Below, one piece after another: positions 1-7,758 of a DNA stretch of 64,000 nucleotides. The first letter of the stretch is position 1, and the number at the start of each line of letters is the position of its first letter. Below the pieces are notes generated by a model. That model was not told the DNA's origin and made no database searches. It saw nothing but the letters and a program-made list of their open reading frames with translations. The position numbers were made by a program, and so were the translations under genes. The DNA comes from Acidobacteriota bacterium (GTDB taxonomy: Bacteria; Acidobacteriota; Blastocatellia; Pyrinomonadales; Pyrinomonadaceae): the NCBI GenBank assembly GCA_019639155.1, contig JAHBSJ010000005.1, positions 62,001 to 126,000 on the forward strand. Direction: 5' to 3'.

Positions 1-1
1 T

Positions 2-130
2 CAATTCTATTCGATGCAGAAGCTGATTGAAAAGGTTTATAGTTACCGCGAGCATTTAACTGCCGCGAAGAACATTGACGATCGCCGCGATGCTAAACCC
101 GAGCATTACGAGCACCGTAAACCATCCTGA
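2..130 (+). CDS. Possible 3' end of a gene entering from the left (partial)
   Basis: Frame 2 is open from the window edge to a TGA at 128-130 and gives 42 residues beginning QFYSMQKLIEKVYSY. That stretch looks like the C-terminal helix of a GT-B glycosyltransferase, but it is too short to assign. The frame overlaps the last 75 bases of the NRAMP gene on the other strand, which argues against it being coding all the way to this stop. Treat it as a hint about what lies to the left, not as a firm gene. Confidence 0.25.
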   Translation, partial: QFYSMQKLIEKVYSYREHLTAAKNIDDRRDAKPEHYEHRKPS

Positions 131-1252
131 AATGGTAAGCCAGAGCGGGTGCCGAATACCATTGGCTGCCATTCTGCGGGATGCCAGCAGCATCAATGCA
201 AGGCCGATAGGCAGGATGAAGCCATTGATCGTGCCCGCCCAGATGAGAAGTTTCACCGGCTGGCCGACAGCTAAAAATACTGAGGCCGAGACTCCCAGAA
301 AGGCGAGTACGAGATATTTCTGATGATCGATGCCTTTGGCGTAGAGCGTTTTCAGAAAAGAAACCGATGTGAATGCCGCACCGACCACCGACGTGATCGC
401 AGCGGCCCACATCACGACACCGAAAATGCGAAGCCCAAATTCCCCGGCTGAGAACTCAAACACGGAAGCCGCTGGATTCGCACCGCCGATCTTCAGTCCC
501 ATCGAAACCGCACCGAAAGCGGCGAGAAACAGCATTATACGGATAATGCCTGTCAGCATGATGCCGCTGACAGCGCCGCGGTTCACCGTTCTGAGATTGT
601 CGGGGCCGGTTATGCCCGCGTCGATAAGGCGATGAGCACCCGCGAAGGTGATATAGCCTCCGACCGTTCCGCCGACCAGCGTTACGATCGCTTTCGCATC
701 GATGACGTTGGGCCAAAATGTGCCCCGGATCGCCTCGCCGATAGGCGGACGCGAGACGAGAACGACATAGGTTACCATTACTATCAGCAGCAGGCCGAGG
801 GCTTTTACAAAGATATCCATAGCGCGGCCGGCGTCCTTTACAAGAAACAAAAAGGCCGCTATCGCGACGCTTACTACCGCACCGAGTTCGACCGGCAGCC
901 CGGTGGCTGCGTTGAATCCTAGCCCCGTACCGGCGATGTTTCCGATATTGAAAACGAGGCCGCCGAAAGCGACCAGCACAGCGAGCAGGTAACCGCTGCC
1001 GGGAATCGTGTCATTTGCGAGGTCCTGTCCCGGTTTTCCTGCCACGGTGATGACCCGCCAGATGTTGAGTTGGGCAAATATATCGATGATGATCGAGACG
1101 AGGATGGCGAAGCCGAAACTCGCAAGAAGCCGGCCGGTGAAAACGGTAGTTTGTGTGAGAAATCCAGGGCCGACGGCAGACGTCGCCATCAGGAACGCTG
1201 CTCCTGAAAGAGCCGAGATAATCCCCTTTTTTACAGGTGCTTCAGCGGTCAT
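56..1252 (-). CDS. NRAMP-fold membrane transporter, YcsG type
   Basis: A 398-residue integral membrane protein with about eleven hydrophobic segments and the overall NRAMP (SLC11) pattern. It is the last gene of the pxp operon, starts inside the end of pxpA (11 bp overlap), and matches the B. subtilis arrangement in which the NRAMP-like ycsG sits beside ycsF and kipI-kipA. What is odd is the metal site. Canonical NRAMP helix 1 carries DPGN and helix 6 carries an MPH motif; here helix 1 reads SAVGPGFLTQT (about residues 25-35) and the helix 6 region reads TFAGAHRLIDAG. The metal-coordinating Asp, Asn and Met are therefore absent, so Mn/Fe transport is doubtful. By inference from the operon it could move 5-oxoproline or another small solute. 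Family assignment is firm, substrate is not known. Confidence 0.85.
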   Translation of the reverse strand: MTAEAPVKKGIISALSGAAFLMATSAVGPGFLTQTTVFTGRLLASFGFAILVSIIIDIFAQLNIWRVITVAGKPGQDLANDTIPGSGYLLAVLVAFGGLVFNIGNIAGTGLGFNAATGLPVELGAVVSVAIAAFLFLVKDAGRAMDIFVKALGLLLIVMVTYVVLVSRPPIGEAIRGTFWPNVIDAKAIVTLVGGTVGGYITFAGAHRLIDAGITGPDNLRTVNRGAVSGIMLTGIIRIMLFLAAFGAVSMGLKIGGANPAASVFEFSAGEFGLRIFGVVMWAAAITSVVGAAFTSVSFLKTLYAKGIDHQKYLVLAFLGVSASVFLAVGQPVKLLIWAGTINGFILPIGLALMLLASRRMAANGIRHPLWLTISGWFTVLVMLGFSIAAIVNVLRGS

Positions 1253-1988
1253 ATCGCCTCACCTCGATCCCATTGTCTTCGAGAATCCTTCGCATTACAC
1301 GAGCGGTGGAAACAGCGTTGACTCCGTCACCGTGCAGGCATATCGTCTCTGCTTCGATCCGCACCTCGCTGCCGTCAATTGTGGAAATGGGTTGCCGTTT
1401 TGCGATCCAAAGAGCCTGCTCGGCTGCGACGACAGGGTCTTTGATCACAGCACCTTCGATCGAACGCGTAGCAAGCCTTCTGCTTGCCGTGTAGCGGCGG
1501 TCGGCGAACGCCTCGCCGACGACGCGGAGCCCTGCGTTTCTACCTTCTGTCACTAGAGTGCTTTCCGCGAGCCCGAACAGGATCAAAGACGGGTCTACCG
1601 CAATGATCGCCTTTACGATCGCGGCAGCGGTCATAGGATCGTCCGCTGCCCGATTGTAGAGAGCGCCGTGCGGTTTCACATGGCTAACATATCCGTTTTG
1701 TTTCGCTGCAATGTTTATTATCAGTGCTATTTGCTCAGTGACTAAGTCCGTTAGCTCATCGGATGTGAGTGCCTGATAGGTGCGTCCAAAGTTCTCTTTA
1801 TCGCGATAGCCCGGATGGGCACCGATGGCCACATCATTTTCGATCGCTAGGCGAACTGTCGCGGACATCGTCGCCTCGTCACCGGCGTGGCCGCCGCAGG
1901 CAATATTTGTCGATGTGATGATGCCCATAAGCTCGGCATCGTGCGGATAGCCTTCGCCAAGGTCGCAGTTGAGGTCGATCGAGGTCAT
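1242..1988 (-). CDS. pxpA: 5-oxoprolinase subunit A (LamB/YcsF family)
   Basis: A 248-residue member of the LamB/YcsF family, one of three subunits of the prokaryotic ATP-dependent 5-oxoprolinase that opens 5-oxoproline (pyroglutamate) to glutamate in the cytoplasm. Family blocks visible are the N-terminal DLNCDLGEGY, NIACGGHAGD, IGAHPGYRD, HVKPHGALYN and the C-terminal CLHGDG. I place the start at the ATG at 1988, which overlaps the pxpC stop as ATGA and puts DLNCDLGEGY at residues 5-14. A longer frame to 2015 would add nine residues not seen in the family. It lies downstream of pxpB and pxpC in the same run, so all three subunits are present and in frame. Confidence 0.93.
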   Translation of the reverse strand: MTSIDLNCDLGEGYPHDAELMGIITSTNIACGGHAGDEATMSATVRLAIENDVAIGAHPGYRDKENFGRTYQALTSDELTDLVTEQIALIINIAAKQNGYVSHVKPHGALYNRAADDPMTAAAIVKAIIAVDPSLILFGLAESTLVTEGRNAGLRVVGEAFADRRYTASRRLATRSIEGAVIKDPVVAAEQALWIAKRQPISTIDGSEVRIEAETICLHGDGVNAVSTARVMRRILEDNGIEVRRYDR

Positions 1989-2947
1989 ATGCGCTTGGTT
2001 GAACGCAGACGGCATGCAGTGCGAAGCATGACGAGGTCGCGTTCCATCGCAATGAGAAGTTTATGTGCTTCTTCAGGTTCGACCAAATGAAAGGCGATGC
2101 GCTCTGACGGTCCAAGCTGGGCCGCGAGCGGAATATCAACAGCGGCAACGTGACCGATCCGCGGATATCCGCCAGTCGTCTGGTGGTCCGACATCAGCAA
2201 TATCGGATCACCGCCCGGCGGAAGCTGTATCGTGCCTAATGTTACCGCTGATGATAAGAACGACGTTTCGCCGTCAACAGTCAATGAAGGTCCTTCGAGG
2301 CGAAAACCCATAAGATCTGAGTTCTTGCCGATCGTAAAGGTAGAGTTCAGTAAGTCGTTTCTACTTGCTGTTGAAAGCCTGTCAAATTCCGGCCCGACAG
2401 TGATCCTGACCGTGGGGAAATCGTGGTAACGCGGCAGGATCGACGGTGCGGGAGACACTCCGACCGACGAAAAAACGCCGGGTTCACCTATTTCGATTAC
2501 ATCGCCGGCGGCGAGTTTTCTGCCGTGGAAACCGCCCGCGGAAGCCGCTAGATTCGTCGTCGAACTGCCGAGCCATTGCGTTATAGCAAAGCCGCCCGCG
2601 ACGGCAATATAACATCGACTGCCTCCGGCCTTTGAACTGAAACTTAATGTGCTGCCGGCTTCCGCTCGAAAGGTTCGCCAATTGCGAATTTCGGCACCAT
2701 CGAGTCGCGGGGCGAAATCGCCGCCCGTTACCGCAAAGATCGTGTCAGACTGAAAGCGAATTTCCGGTGCAGGGAAGTTTGCCTCGATCACGGCGTCGTG
2801 GTCGGAATTTCCGACCAGTACGTTCGCGATGCGCGCTGCGACCGGGTCCATCACGCCGGTAGGATTTACGCCGAAGCGGCGATATCCGAAGCGGCCAATG
2901 TCGCGTACGGTCGTCATTAAACCCGGTTTTAATATCTCGATCGCCAT
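1985..2947 (-). CDS. pxpC: 5-oxoprolinase subunit C (KipA / biotin-dependent carboxyltransferase family)
   Basis: A 320-residue protein of the KipA/YbgK family, the partner of PxpB in 5-oxoprolinase. The N-terminus MAIEILKPGLMTTVRDIGR followed by GVNPTGVMDPVAARIAN is characteristic, as is the block FDRLSTASRNDLLNSTF in the middle. Length is normal for the family. The gene is separated from the pxpB stop by one base and overlaps pxpA by four, so translation of the three is probably coupled. The older annotation for this family (allophanate hydrolase subunit 2, urea amidolyase-like) reflects domain similarity. The presence of pxpA beside it favours 5-oxoprolinase. Confidence 0.93.
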   Translation of the reverse strand: MAIEILKPGLMTTVRDIGRFGYRRFGVNPTGVMDPVAARIANVLVGNSDHDAVIEANFPAPEIRFQSDTIFAVTGGDFAPRLDGAEIRNWRTFRAEAGSTLSFSSKAGGSRCYIAVAGGFAITQWLGSSTTNLAASAGGFHGRKLAAGDVIEIGEPGVFSSVGVSPAPSILPRYHDFPTVRITVGPEFDRLSTASRNDLLNSTFTIGKNSDLMGFRLEGPSLTVDGETSFLSSAVTLGTIQLPPGGDPILLMSDHQTTGGYPRIGHVAAVDIPLAAQLGPSERIAFHLVEPEEAHKLLIAMERDLVMLRTACRLRSTKRI

Positions 2948-2948
2948 T

Positions 2949-3632
2949 TCATTCAGGAACGAACCTGACGCGGTCGCCGGGTGAAAAAAAATACGGCGGA
3001 ACGTTCTCTTTATCGAAGACCTTGATGTCTGTGCGGCCGATCAGCTGCCAACCGCCCGGCGAATCGAATGGATATATGCCGGTCTGATCGTCTGCGATGC
3101 CTATGCTTCCAGACGGAACACTTCTTCTGGGAACGTCGCGCCGCGGGACAGCGATCCGCTCATCAACTTTTCCCATATACGCAAATCCCGGAAGAAACCC
3201 GAGCATAAAAACACGATATTCGCGGTTGATGAAAGCCTCGATAACGTCGCTTTCCGAGATGCCGCATCGCGCAGCAAGTTCGGTAAGGTCGGGCCCGAAT
3301 TCGCCGCCAAATCGAGTGCGGATCTCTACAGATCGTCCGATGGAAGGGCAAGTCTCAACGGTAGCTGCCGCGGCGAGCATTATTCTTTCGCGGACATGAT
3401 CGCGGATCCTCGAATGGTCGCCTATCTCAGAATAGACCTGAAAAGGGTCGAAGAAGACGGTCGTCGATGCATATGCAGGTGCGGCCTCAATGAAGCCGGG
3501 AAATCTCGTTTTGTCCAACTGGTCTGCACATGCTATTGCAAGCTGATTCACGTCTTCGTCTATCCCAACGCCAAATTCTATCGTCATGGCTGAGTCGCCG
3601 AGGCAGTAGATCTTTGGCACGGGATATTTCAT
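2949..3632 (-). CDS. pxpB: 5-oxoprolinase subunit B (KipI family)
   Basis: A 227-residue KipI/YbgJ family protein, the second catalytic-complex subunit of 5-oxoprolinase. Visible family blocks are the N-terminal GDSAMTIEFG, the region HVRERI followed by VEIRTRFGGEFGPDL, and the C-terminal FLPGFAYMG, PRRSVPSGSIGIADDQTGIYPFD-type sequence and GGWQLIGRTD. In Bacillus the homologue KipI inhibits the sporulation kinase KinA, but with pxpC and pxpA adjacent the metabolic role is the better call. It begins two bases from the stop of the upstream ABC permease, which ties oxoproline opening to a peptide importer. Confidence 0.92.
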   Translation of the reverse strand: MKYPVPKIYCLGDSAMTIEFGVGIDEDVNQLAIACADQLDKTRFPGFIEAAPAYASTTVFFDPFQVYSEIGDHSRIRDHVRERIMLAAAATVETCPSIGRSVEIRTRFGGEFGPDLTELAARCGISESDVIEAFINREYRVFMLGFLPGFAYMGKVDERIAVPRRDVPRRSVPSGSIGIADDQTGIYPFDSPGGWQLIGRTDIKVFDKENVPPYFFSPGDRVRFVPE

Positions 3633-3634
3633 CG

Positions 3635-4444
3635 CTATCGTGAACGCTGCTTCGGGTCCAGATACTCACGCAGCCCGTCGCCGATGAAATTGAACGCCAG
3701 CACTGTAAGAGCAATCGCGACACCCGGAAAGAACAGAACGTGAGGAGCGATAGTGAAGATCTGACGGGCCTCATCGATCATGGTTCCCCAACTCGGCGCC
3801 GGCGGAGGGATGCCGAGTCCCAAAAACGACAGCGTTGCCTCTGACAAAACGGCTCCTGCGAGGCCCAAAGACGACTGAACGATCAGCGGCTGAATGGCGT
3901 TCGGTAAAATATGGAAAGACAGTATTCGAAGGTTACCGGCTCCTAAGGCTCGGGCGGCTGTCACATAATCGTATTCACGTACCTTCAGCACCTGCCCTCT
4001 CATTACGCGGGCATAGCCGACCCAGCCGATGATACAAAGGGCGGCGATCAATTTACCTTGTCCGGGGCCGAGGAAAGCCACGATCGCGATCGCAAGCAAG
4101 AGTCCAGGAAATGCAAGGAAAACATTGAAAAGATAGCCGGAGAGAATTTTGTCGACCCAGCCGCCAAAAAAACCGGCTATCGATCCTATCAGAATGCCGA
4201 CGATCGCGGAGACAACGACCACAGAAATGCCTACCTCGAGCGAAATGCGTGCACCGTAGATAACACGCGAGTAAATATCGCGGCCGAGTGCATCCGTCCC
4301 GAACCAGTTGTCGGCAGATGGTGAAAGCAGTCGTTGGTCTAAATTTTGAACAAGAGGGTCATGTGTCGCTATATACGGAGCGAAAATTGCCGCCAAAATG
4401 AACAGCGCGGCGATCGCAAAGCCTATGTATCCAAGTCGTGTCAT
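3635..4444 (-). CDS. ABC transporter permease, DppC/OppC type
   Basis: A 269-residue inner-membrane permease of the dipeptide/oligopeptide/nickel ABC family. It has the N-terminal hydrophobic helix, the DPL and WFGTDALGRDIYSRVIYGAR block typical of DppC, and the EAA-loop region RALGAGNLRILSFHILPN that contacts the ATPase. It abuts the DppB-type gene (stop and start adjacent) and is followed directly by pxpB. No ATPase and no solute-binding protein is encoded in this run, so those parts must come from elsewhere. The pairing with 5-oxoprolinase suggests import of N-terminally pyroglutamylated or other peptides, which is an inference from context. Confidence 0.9.
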   Translation of the reverse strand: MTRLGYIGFAIAALFILAAIFAPYIATHDPLVQNLDQRLLSPSADNWFGTDALGRDIYSRVIYGARISLEVGISVVVVSAIVGILIGSIAGFFGGWVDKILSGYLFNVFLAFPGLLLAIAIVAFLGPGQGKLIAALCIIGWVGYARVMRGQVLKVREYDYVTAARALGAGNLRILSFHILPNAIQPLIVQSSLGLAGAVLSEATLSFLGLGIPPPAPSWGTMIDEARQIFTIAPHVLFFPGVAIALTVLAFNFIGDGLREYLDPKQRSR

Positions 4445-5425
4445 TTACGATAGACGAATTCGCGGATCAAGCTTCCGATAAACGAGGTCGGTCAGCGTAT
4501 TGGCGAAAATATAGGTTACACTGATGACCAATACGCAGCCCTGCACAAGCCGATAATCGCGTTTGCTGATGCCTTCATCTAGCAGCAAAAGCCCCAAGCC
4601 TTGCCAACTGAAGATCTTTTCCGTAACGATAGCTCCCGCAAGAAGAACGCCCAACTGTAAACCCAAAATGGTCACGACAGGGATCAGACCGTTCTTAAGT
4701 ACATGCTTCAAAAGGACGCTTCGTTCGCTTACGCCTTTGGCCCGAGCGGTTCGGACATAATCCTCGCCAAGTTCTTCGATCACGCTGGAACGGATCATTC
4801 GCGTCAAGATAGCCGATAAAGCGGCTCCAAGCGTGACCGCAGGCAGGATAATATCTTCCGGATATAGGCTGCCGGTCGGCGAGAACCAGCCAAGTTTCAC
4901 CGCAAAGATGTAAACCAAAAAAGGCCCGACAACAAAGGTCGGAACGGATATTCCAAGTAAAGCGGTAACCGATGCGGCATTGTCGATCAGCGAATTCTTA
5001 TTCGCACCCGCGAGGACACCCAGGGGCAACGCAATGCCAATGGCTACAAGAAGCGCCGCGACGGCCAGCTTGATCGTCGCCGGATACCTGTCCAGGATCA
5101 TTTCGAGCACGGGCCTGTCCGTCCTGAACGACCGCCCAAGGTCGCCGCGCAGCAAGCCGGCAAAATAATCGTAATAGCGGTTCTCGGTGCCGTGCCATTT
5201 GAAGCCGATTTCGCCGTCGATGCTGAAGAAGAACGCCGGCTTATCGAGCCCGTGTTTTTGACGGAAGTTATTTAACTGTTCGACTGTCGCGGTCTCACCG
5301 AGAATGACGTTCGCGGGATCGCCCGGAACAAACTCTATCAGCAGCGTGACGAGCGACACTACCGTCCATATGACCAGGAGCATCAAGCCAACGCGGCCGG
5401 CGATATTCAGGATGCGGTGTCTCAT
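4445..5425 (-). CDS. ABC transporter permease, DppB/OppB type
   Basis: A 326-residue inner-membrane permease partnering the next gene. The N-terminal helix is followed by LIEFVPGDPANVILG, then a periplasmic region with FRQKHGLDKP, then five further membrane segments, all as in DppB/OppB/GsiC proteins. The EAA-loop region is near YVRTARAKGVSERSVLLKHV. The protein ends DPRIRLS, a common end for this family. It lies 43 bases after menG and belongs to the same transcription unit by spacing and direction. Substrate cannot be read from the permease alone. Confidence 0.9.
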   Translation of the reverse strand: MRHRILNIAGRVGLMLLVIWTVVSLVTLLIEFVPGDPANVILGETATVEQLNNFRQKHGLDKPAFFFSIDGEIGFKWHGTENRYYDYFAGLLRGDLGRSFRTDRPVLEMILDRYPATIKLAVAALLVAIGIALPLGVLAGANKNSLIDNAASVTALLGISVPTFVVGPFLVYIFAVKLGWFSPTGSLYPEDIILPAVTLGAALSAILTRMIRSSVIEELGEDYVRTARAKGVSERSVLLKHVLKNGLIPVVTILGLQLGVLLAGAIVTEKIFSWQGLGLLLLDEGISKRDYRLVQGCVLVISVTYIFANTLTDLVYRKLDPRIRLS

Positions 5426-5468
5426 GAAGGAAGATCGGCAAAACGCTATTATAGCCTACGATACCCGA

Positions 5469-6197
5469 TCACAAAGCTGACGGCTTTGTGCCGATATGGA
5501 TAGCGGCGATCCCGCCTGACAGGTCGGTGTAGGATACTTGCTCAAATCCGACCTCTCGGATCATCTCCGCCAGCCCTTCCTGATCCGGAAATTTGCCGAC
5601 CGAATCAGGCAGATATTCGTAGGCCGACCGCGAGCCGCTGACCATGCCGCCGATCCGCGGCAGTATTTTGGTGAAATACAGGTCAAATAGTGCAGCAAGC
5701 CCTGGCACCCGCGGCTTTGAAAATTCAAGTATTGCCAGGATCCCGCCGGGCCGTAGGACACGGAAAAATTCTTTGAGTGCCGTATTTTTGTTCGCGACAT
5801 TTCGAAGCCCGAAAGCTATAGTGACCCCGTCAAAATGTGCATCAGCAAAACCCAACGCCATTGCATCGCCTTCAATAAAATCGATATCGCCGCCGCTCTT
5901 TCTTTTGGCGATATCGAGCATAGGGCGGCAAAAATCAGTGCCGATTATGGTCGCTTCTGTTCCGCGGCCGAGCTCTATTGCAACGTCACCGGTCCCGCAG
6001 GCAACATCCAGCACTCTTGCCTGCGGCGAAGCCAAGATGACCTCGATCTGCTTTTTCAGCCTCCGCCGCCAACGTTTATCTATGTTAAGGGACAAGACAT
6101 GATTGAGCAGGTCATATCTGCCGGCGATGCCCGAAAACATATTACGGACAGCGGCTGCAAATTCCTGCTCGCGCGGATCGTCGGTGGTTTTAGCCAT
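5469..6197 (-). CDS. ubiE/menG: Demethylmenaquinone / 2-methoxy-6-polyprenyl-benzoquinol C-methyltransferase
   Basis: A 242-residue class I SAM-dependent methyltransferase of the UbiE/MenG family, carrying out the C-methylation step of menaquinone (or ubiquinone) biosynthesis. Motif I is VLDVACGTGDVAIELG at about residues 58-73, followed by IGTDFCRPMLDIAKRK. The family signatures YDLLNHVLSLNIDKRWR near the N-terminus and DGVTIAFGLRNV in the middle are present. Acidobacteriota use menaquinone, so MenG is the likelier role. Its start abuts the stop of the M16-like gene. The link to peptide and oxoproline genes downstream may just be operon packing. Confidence 0.93.
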   Translation of the reverse strand: MAKTTDDPREQEFAAAVRNMFSGIAGRYDLLNHVLSLNIDKRWRRRLKKQIEVILASPQARVLDVACGTGDVAIELGRGTEATIIGTDFCRPMLDIAKRKSGGDIDFIEGDAMALGFADAHFDGVTIAFGLRNVANKNTALKEFFRVLRPGGILAILEFSKPRVPGLAALFDLYFTKILPRIGGMVSGSRSAYEYLPDSVGKFPDQEGLAEMIREVGFEQVSYTDLSGGIAAIHIGTKPSAL

Positions 6198-7487
6198 TTA
6201 TTTTGGCGTCTCGGCGGGAAGCATCATGAGCGAGACCATTGGCAGCCTGCCGATCATTTCCGCAAACGCCTTGACGTCGGCGAGGTTTATCGAATCGAAA
6301 GACCTCGCATAATTCTCTGCGGAGGTCAGTTTGTAGGTATCTGTGTCCAGCCAAAACTCCTCGAAAGGACGGGATCTCCAATCGTCCGCGGCCTTTCGGC
6401 GTGCCGCGTCGAATTCCGCGGCGCTGATAGGTTCGGAAATGGCAGAGTTTACAGCCTCCTTGAACTTTGCGGTATTTTCTATGCCGCCGAATGCCGCAGC
6501 CGGAAATCCGACTACCAAATATCCCGGTAGCGTAAGCGAGACGTTGGAGACCCTGACGTCGACATTACCCGGTGCCGCCTTTCGAACGAGGCGTTCCTGA
6601 ATGATCTGCGCGAATACCTCCGCGGAGGGAAGGTCTTTGTCAGCTCGAGCCACACCGCGAACGGCGAAACGGACCGCGGGTTGGCCGACAGCATCTGAAG
6701 ACAACACGGCCATGTCTGCCGGAGCATCGTCAGGCCTTTTGAATGTTGACGGAACCTTTCTGTCCGATTTAAGCCAGCCGCCGAAATAGCGCTTTGCGGC
6801 ACGCGTCGCAAGTGCTCGATCAAATCTGCCCGAAATGACGACGGACGTATTGTCTGCGGTCAAAAATCTCTTTCGGGCTTCGATGATATCCGCAAAAGTG
6901 ATCCGGCTCAGCGATTCTTTAGTGCCGGCCTGCGGACGGCCGTAAGGAAACGTTCCGAAAAGCCGTTGTTTTACTGCCTCGTCCGCCATCGCGGAAATAT
7001 CGAGCTTGTTCAGATCGTGAAAGAGGTTCAGCTCTGCTCTTAAACGGTCCGTGGTCTCTTTGTCGATGGTCGGCGACGAAACTGCGGTCGCCAGTGTTTC
7101 AAGCATCGTCAAAAACTCATCGGGCTTCGAGGATGCCGTTATCTGAATAAAATCGTAGTCACAAACGACATTCAGGCTTCCCTCCAGGTCCTCTTCAAAG
7201 AACTCGCCGGCTGCCGGATTCGGGAAAATATTCTGCGAAAGCAGCATCATTACACCTTCTTTTCCCTGTGGGTCAAAGGCGGAACCGGAATGCACGCGTA
7301 TACGTACCCATACTTTGTCGGCCTTATTGTCCGGATGCGTTATGAGCCTGGTTCCATTAAGCAGTGTTTCCCTTCGCGGTGCCGGCATGATCGATTGGGA
7401 GAATATCGCGGGTGCGGCCAGTGAGATCAGCAGCAGCAGAACGATCGCGATCAGCACGACTTTTACCATGAGGTCCTTTTTTTTCAT
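6198..7487 (-). CDS. M16-family peptidase-like protein, probably non-catalytic, exported
   Basis: A 429-residue protein with the two-half M16 (insulinase/processing-peptidase) architecture. Residues 1-30 form a basic start MKKKDLMVK and a hydrophobic stretch ending near LAAPAIFS, consistent with a signal peptide or anchor. M16 catalytic members carry HxxEH shortly after the first strand; in the equivalent place here the sequence is GKEGVMMLLSQNIF, so the zinc ligands are missing. Blocks typical of the family remain, for example FGTFPYGRP and ADNTSVVISGRFD. It may be the inactive partner subunit of an M16 heterodimer, but no active partner is next door. The ATG at 7487 is preceded by GGAG and gives the signal peptide, so I prefer it to a start at 7574. 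Confidence 0.8.
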   Translation of the reverse strand: MKKKDLMVKVVLIAIVLLLLISLAAPAIFSQSIMPAPRRETLLNGTRLITHPDNKADKVWVRIRVHSGSAFDPQGKEGVMMLLSQNIFPNPAAGEFFEEDLEGSLNVVCDYDFIQITASSKPDEFLTMLETLATAVSSPTIDKETTDRLRAELNLFHDLNKLDISAMADEAVKQRLFGTFPYGRPQAGTKESLSRITFADIIEARKRFLTADNTSVVISGRFDRALATRAAKRYFGGWLKSDRKVPSTFKRPDDAPADMAVLSSDAVGQPAVRFAVRGVARADKDLPSAEVFAQIIQERLVRKAAPGNVDVRVSNVSLTLPGYLVVGFPAAAFGGIENTAKFKEAVNSAISEPISAAEFDAARRKAADDWRSRPFEEFWLDTDTYKLTSAENYARSFDSINLADVKAFAEMIGRLPMVSLMMLPAETPK

Positions 7488-7677
7488 TAGTTGGAAATAC
7501 TCCGTAAATACGTATCGTTCAGTTAGTTGCCGCCGGGCCGGATGCCGTTGCCGAATGGCTGTAAAGCCAAACAAAAATATTAGATCGCTGTGGGCATCGC
7601 GTCAAACCATACCCGCATCTGAGAGGTTAGTGCAGGCAGAAGTGCCGCGGTCGGGCTTTTGGGAAATTGAAAAACGC

Positions 7678-7706
7678 TTAAACTTCTGAAGTAAAAGCGG
7701 TATAAT
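7678..7706 (+). promoter_or_regulatory. Probable promoter of the TonB-C gene
   Basis: A perfect TATAAT at 7701-7706 lies 17 bases after TTAAAC at 7678-7683 (three of six matches to the -35 consensus). Transcription would begin near 7713, giving a leader of about 45 bases with GGAG before the ATG at 7759. The rest of the 271-base gap 7488-7758 between the divergent M16-like and TonB-C genes shows no other feature I can name. Confidence 0.5.
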
Positions 7707-7758
7707 TGTTTGATCAATGGTCGCAAAGTAGATACTTGCGGCTGTGGAGTGGCTGAAA

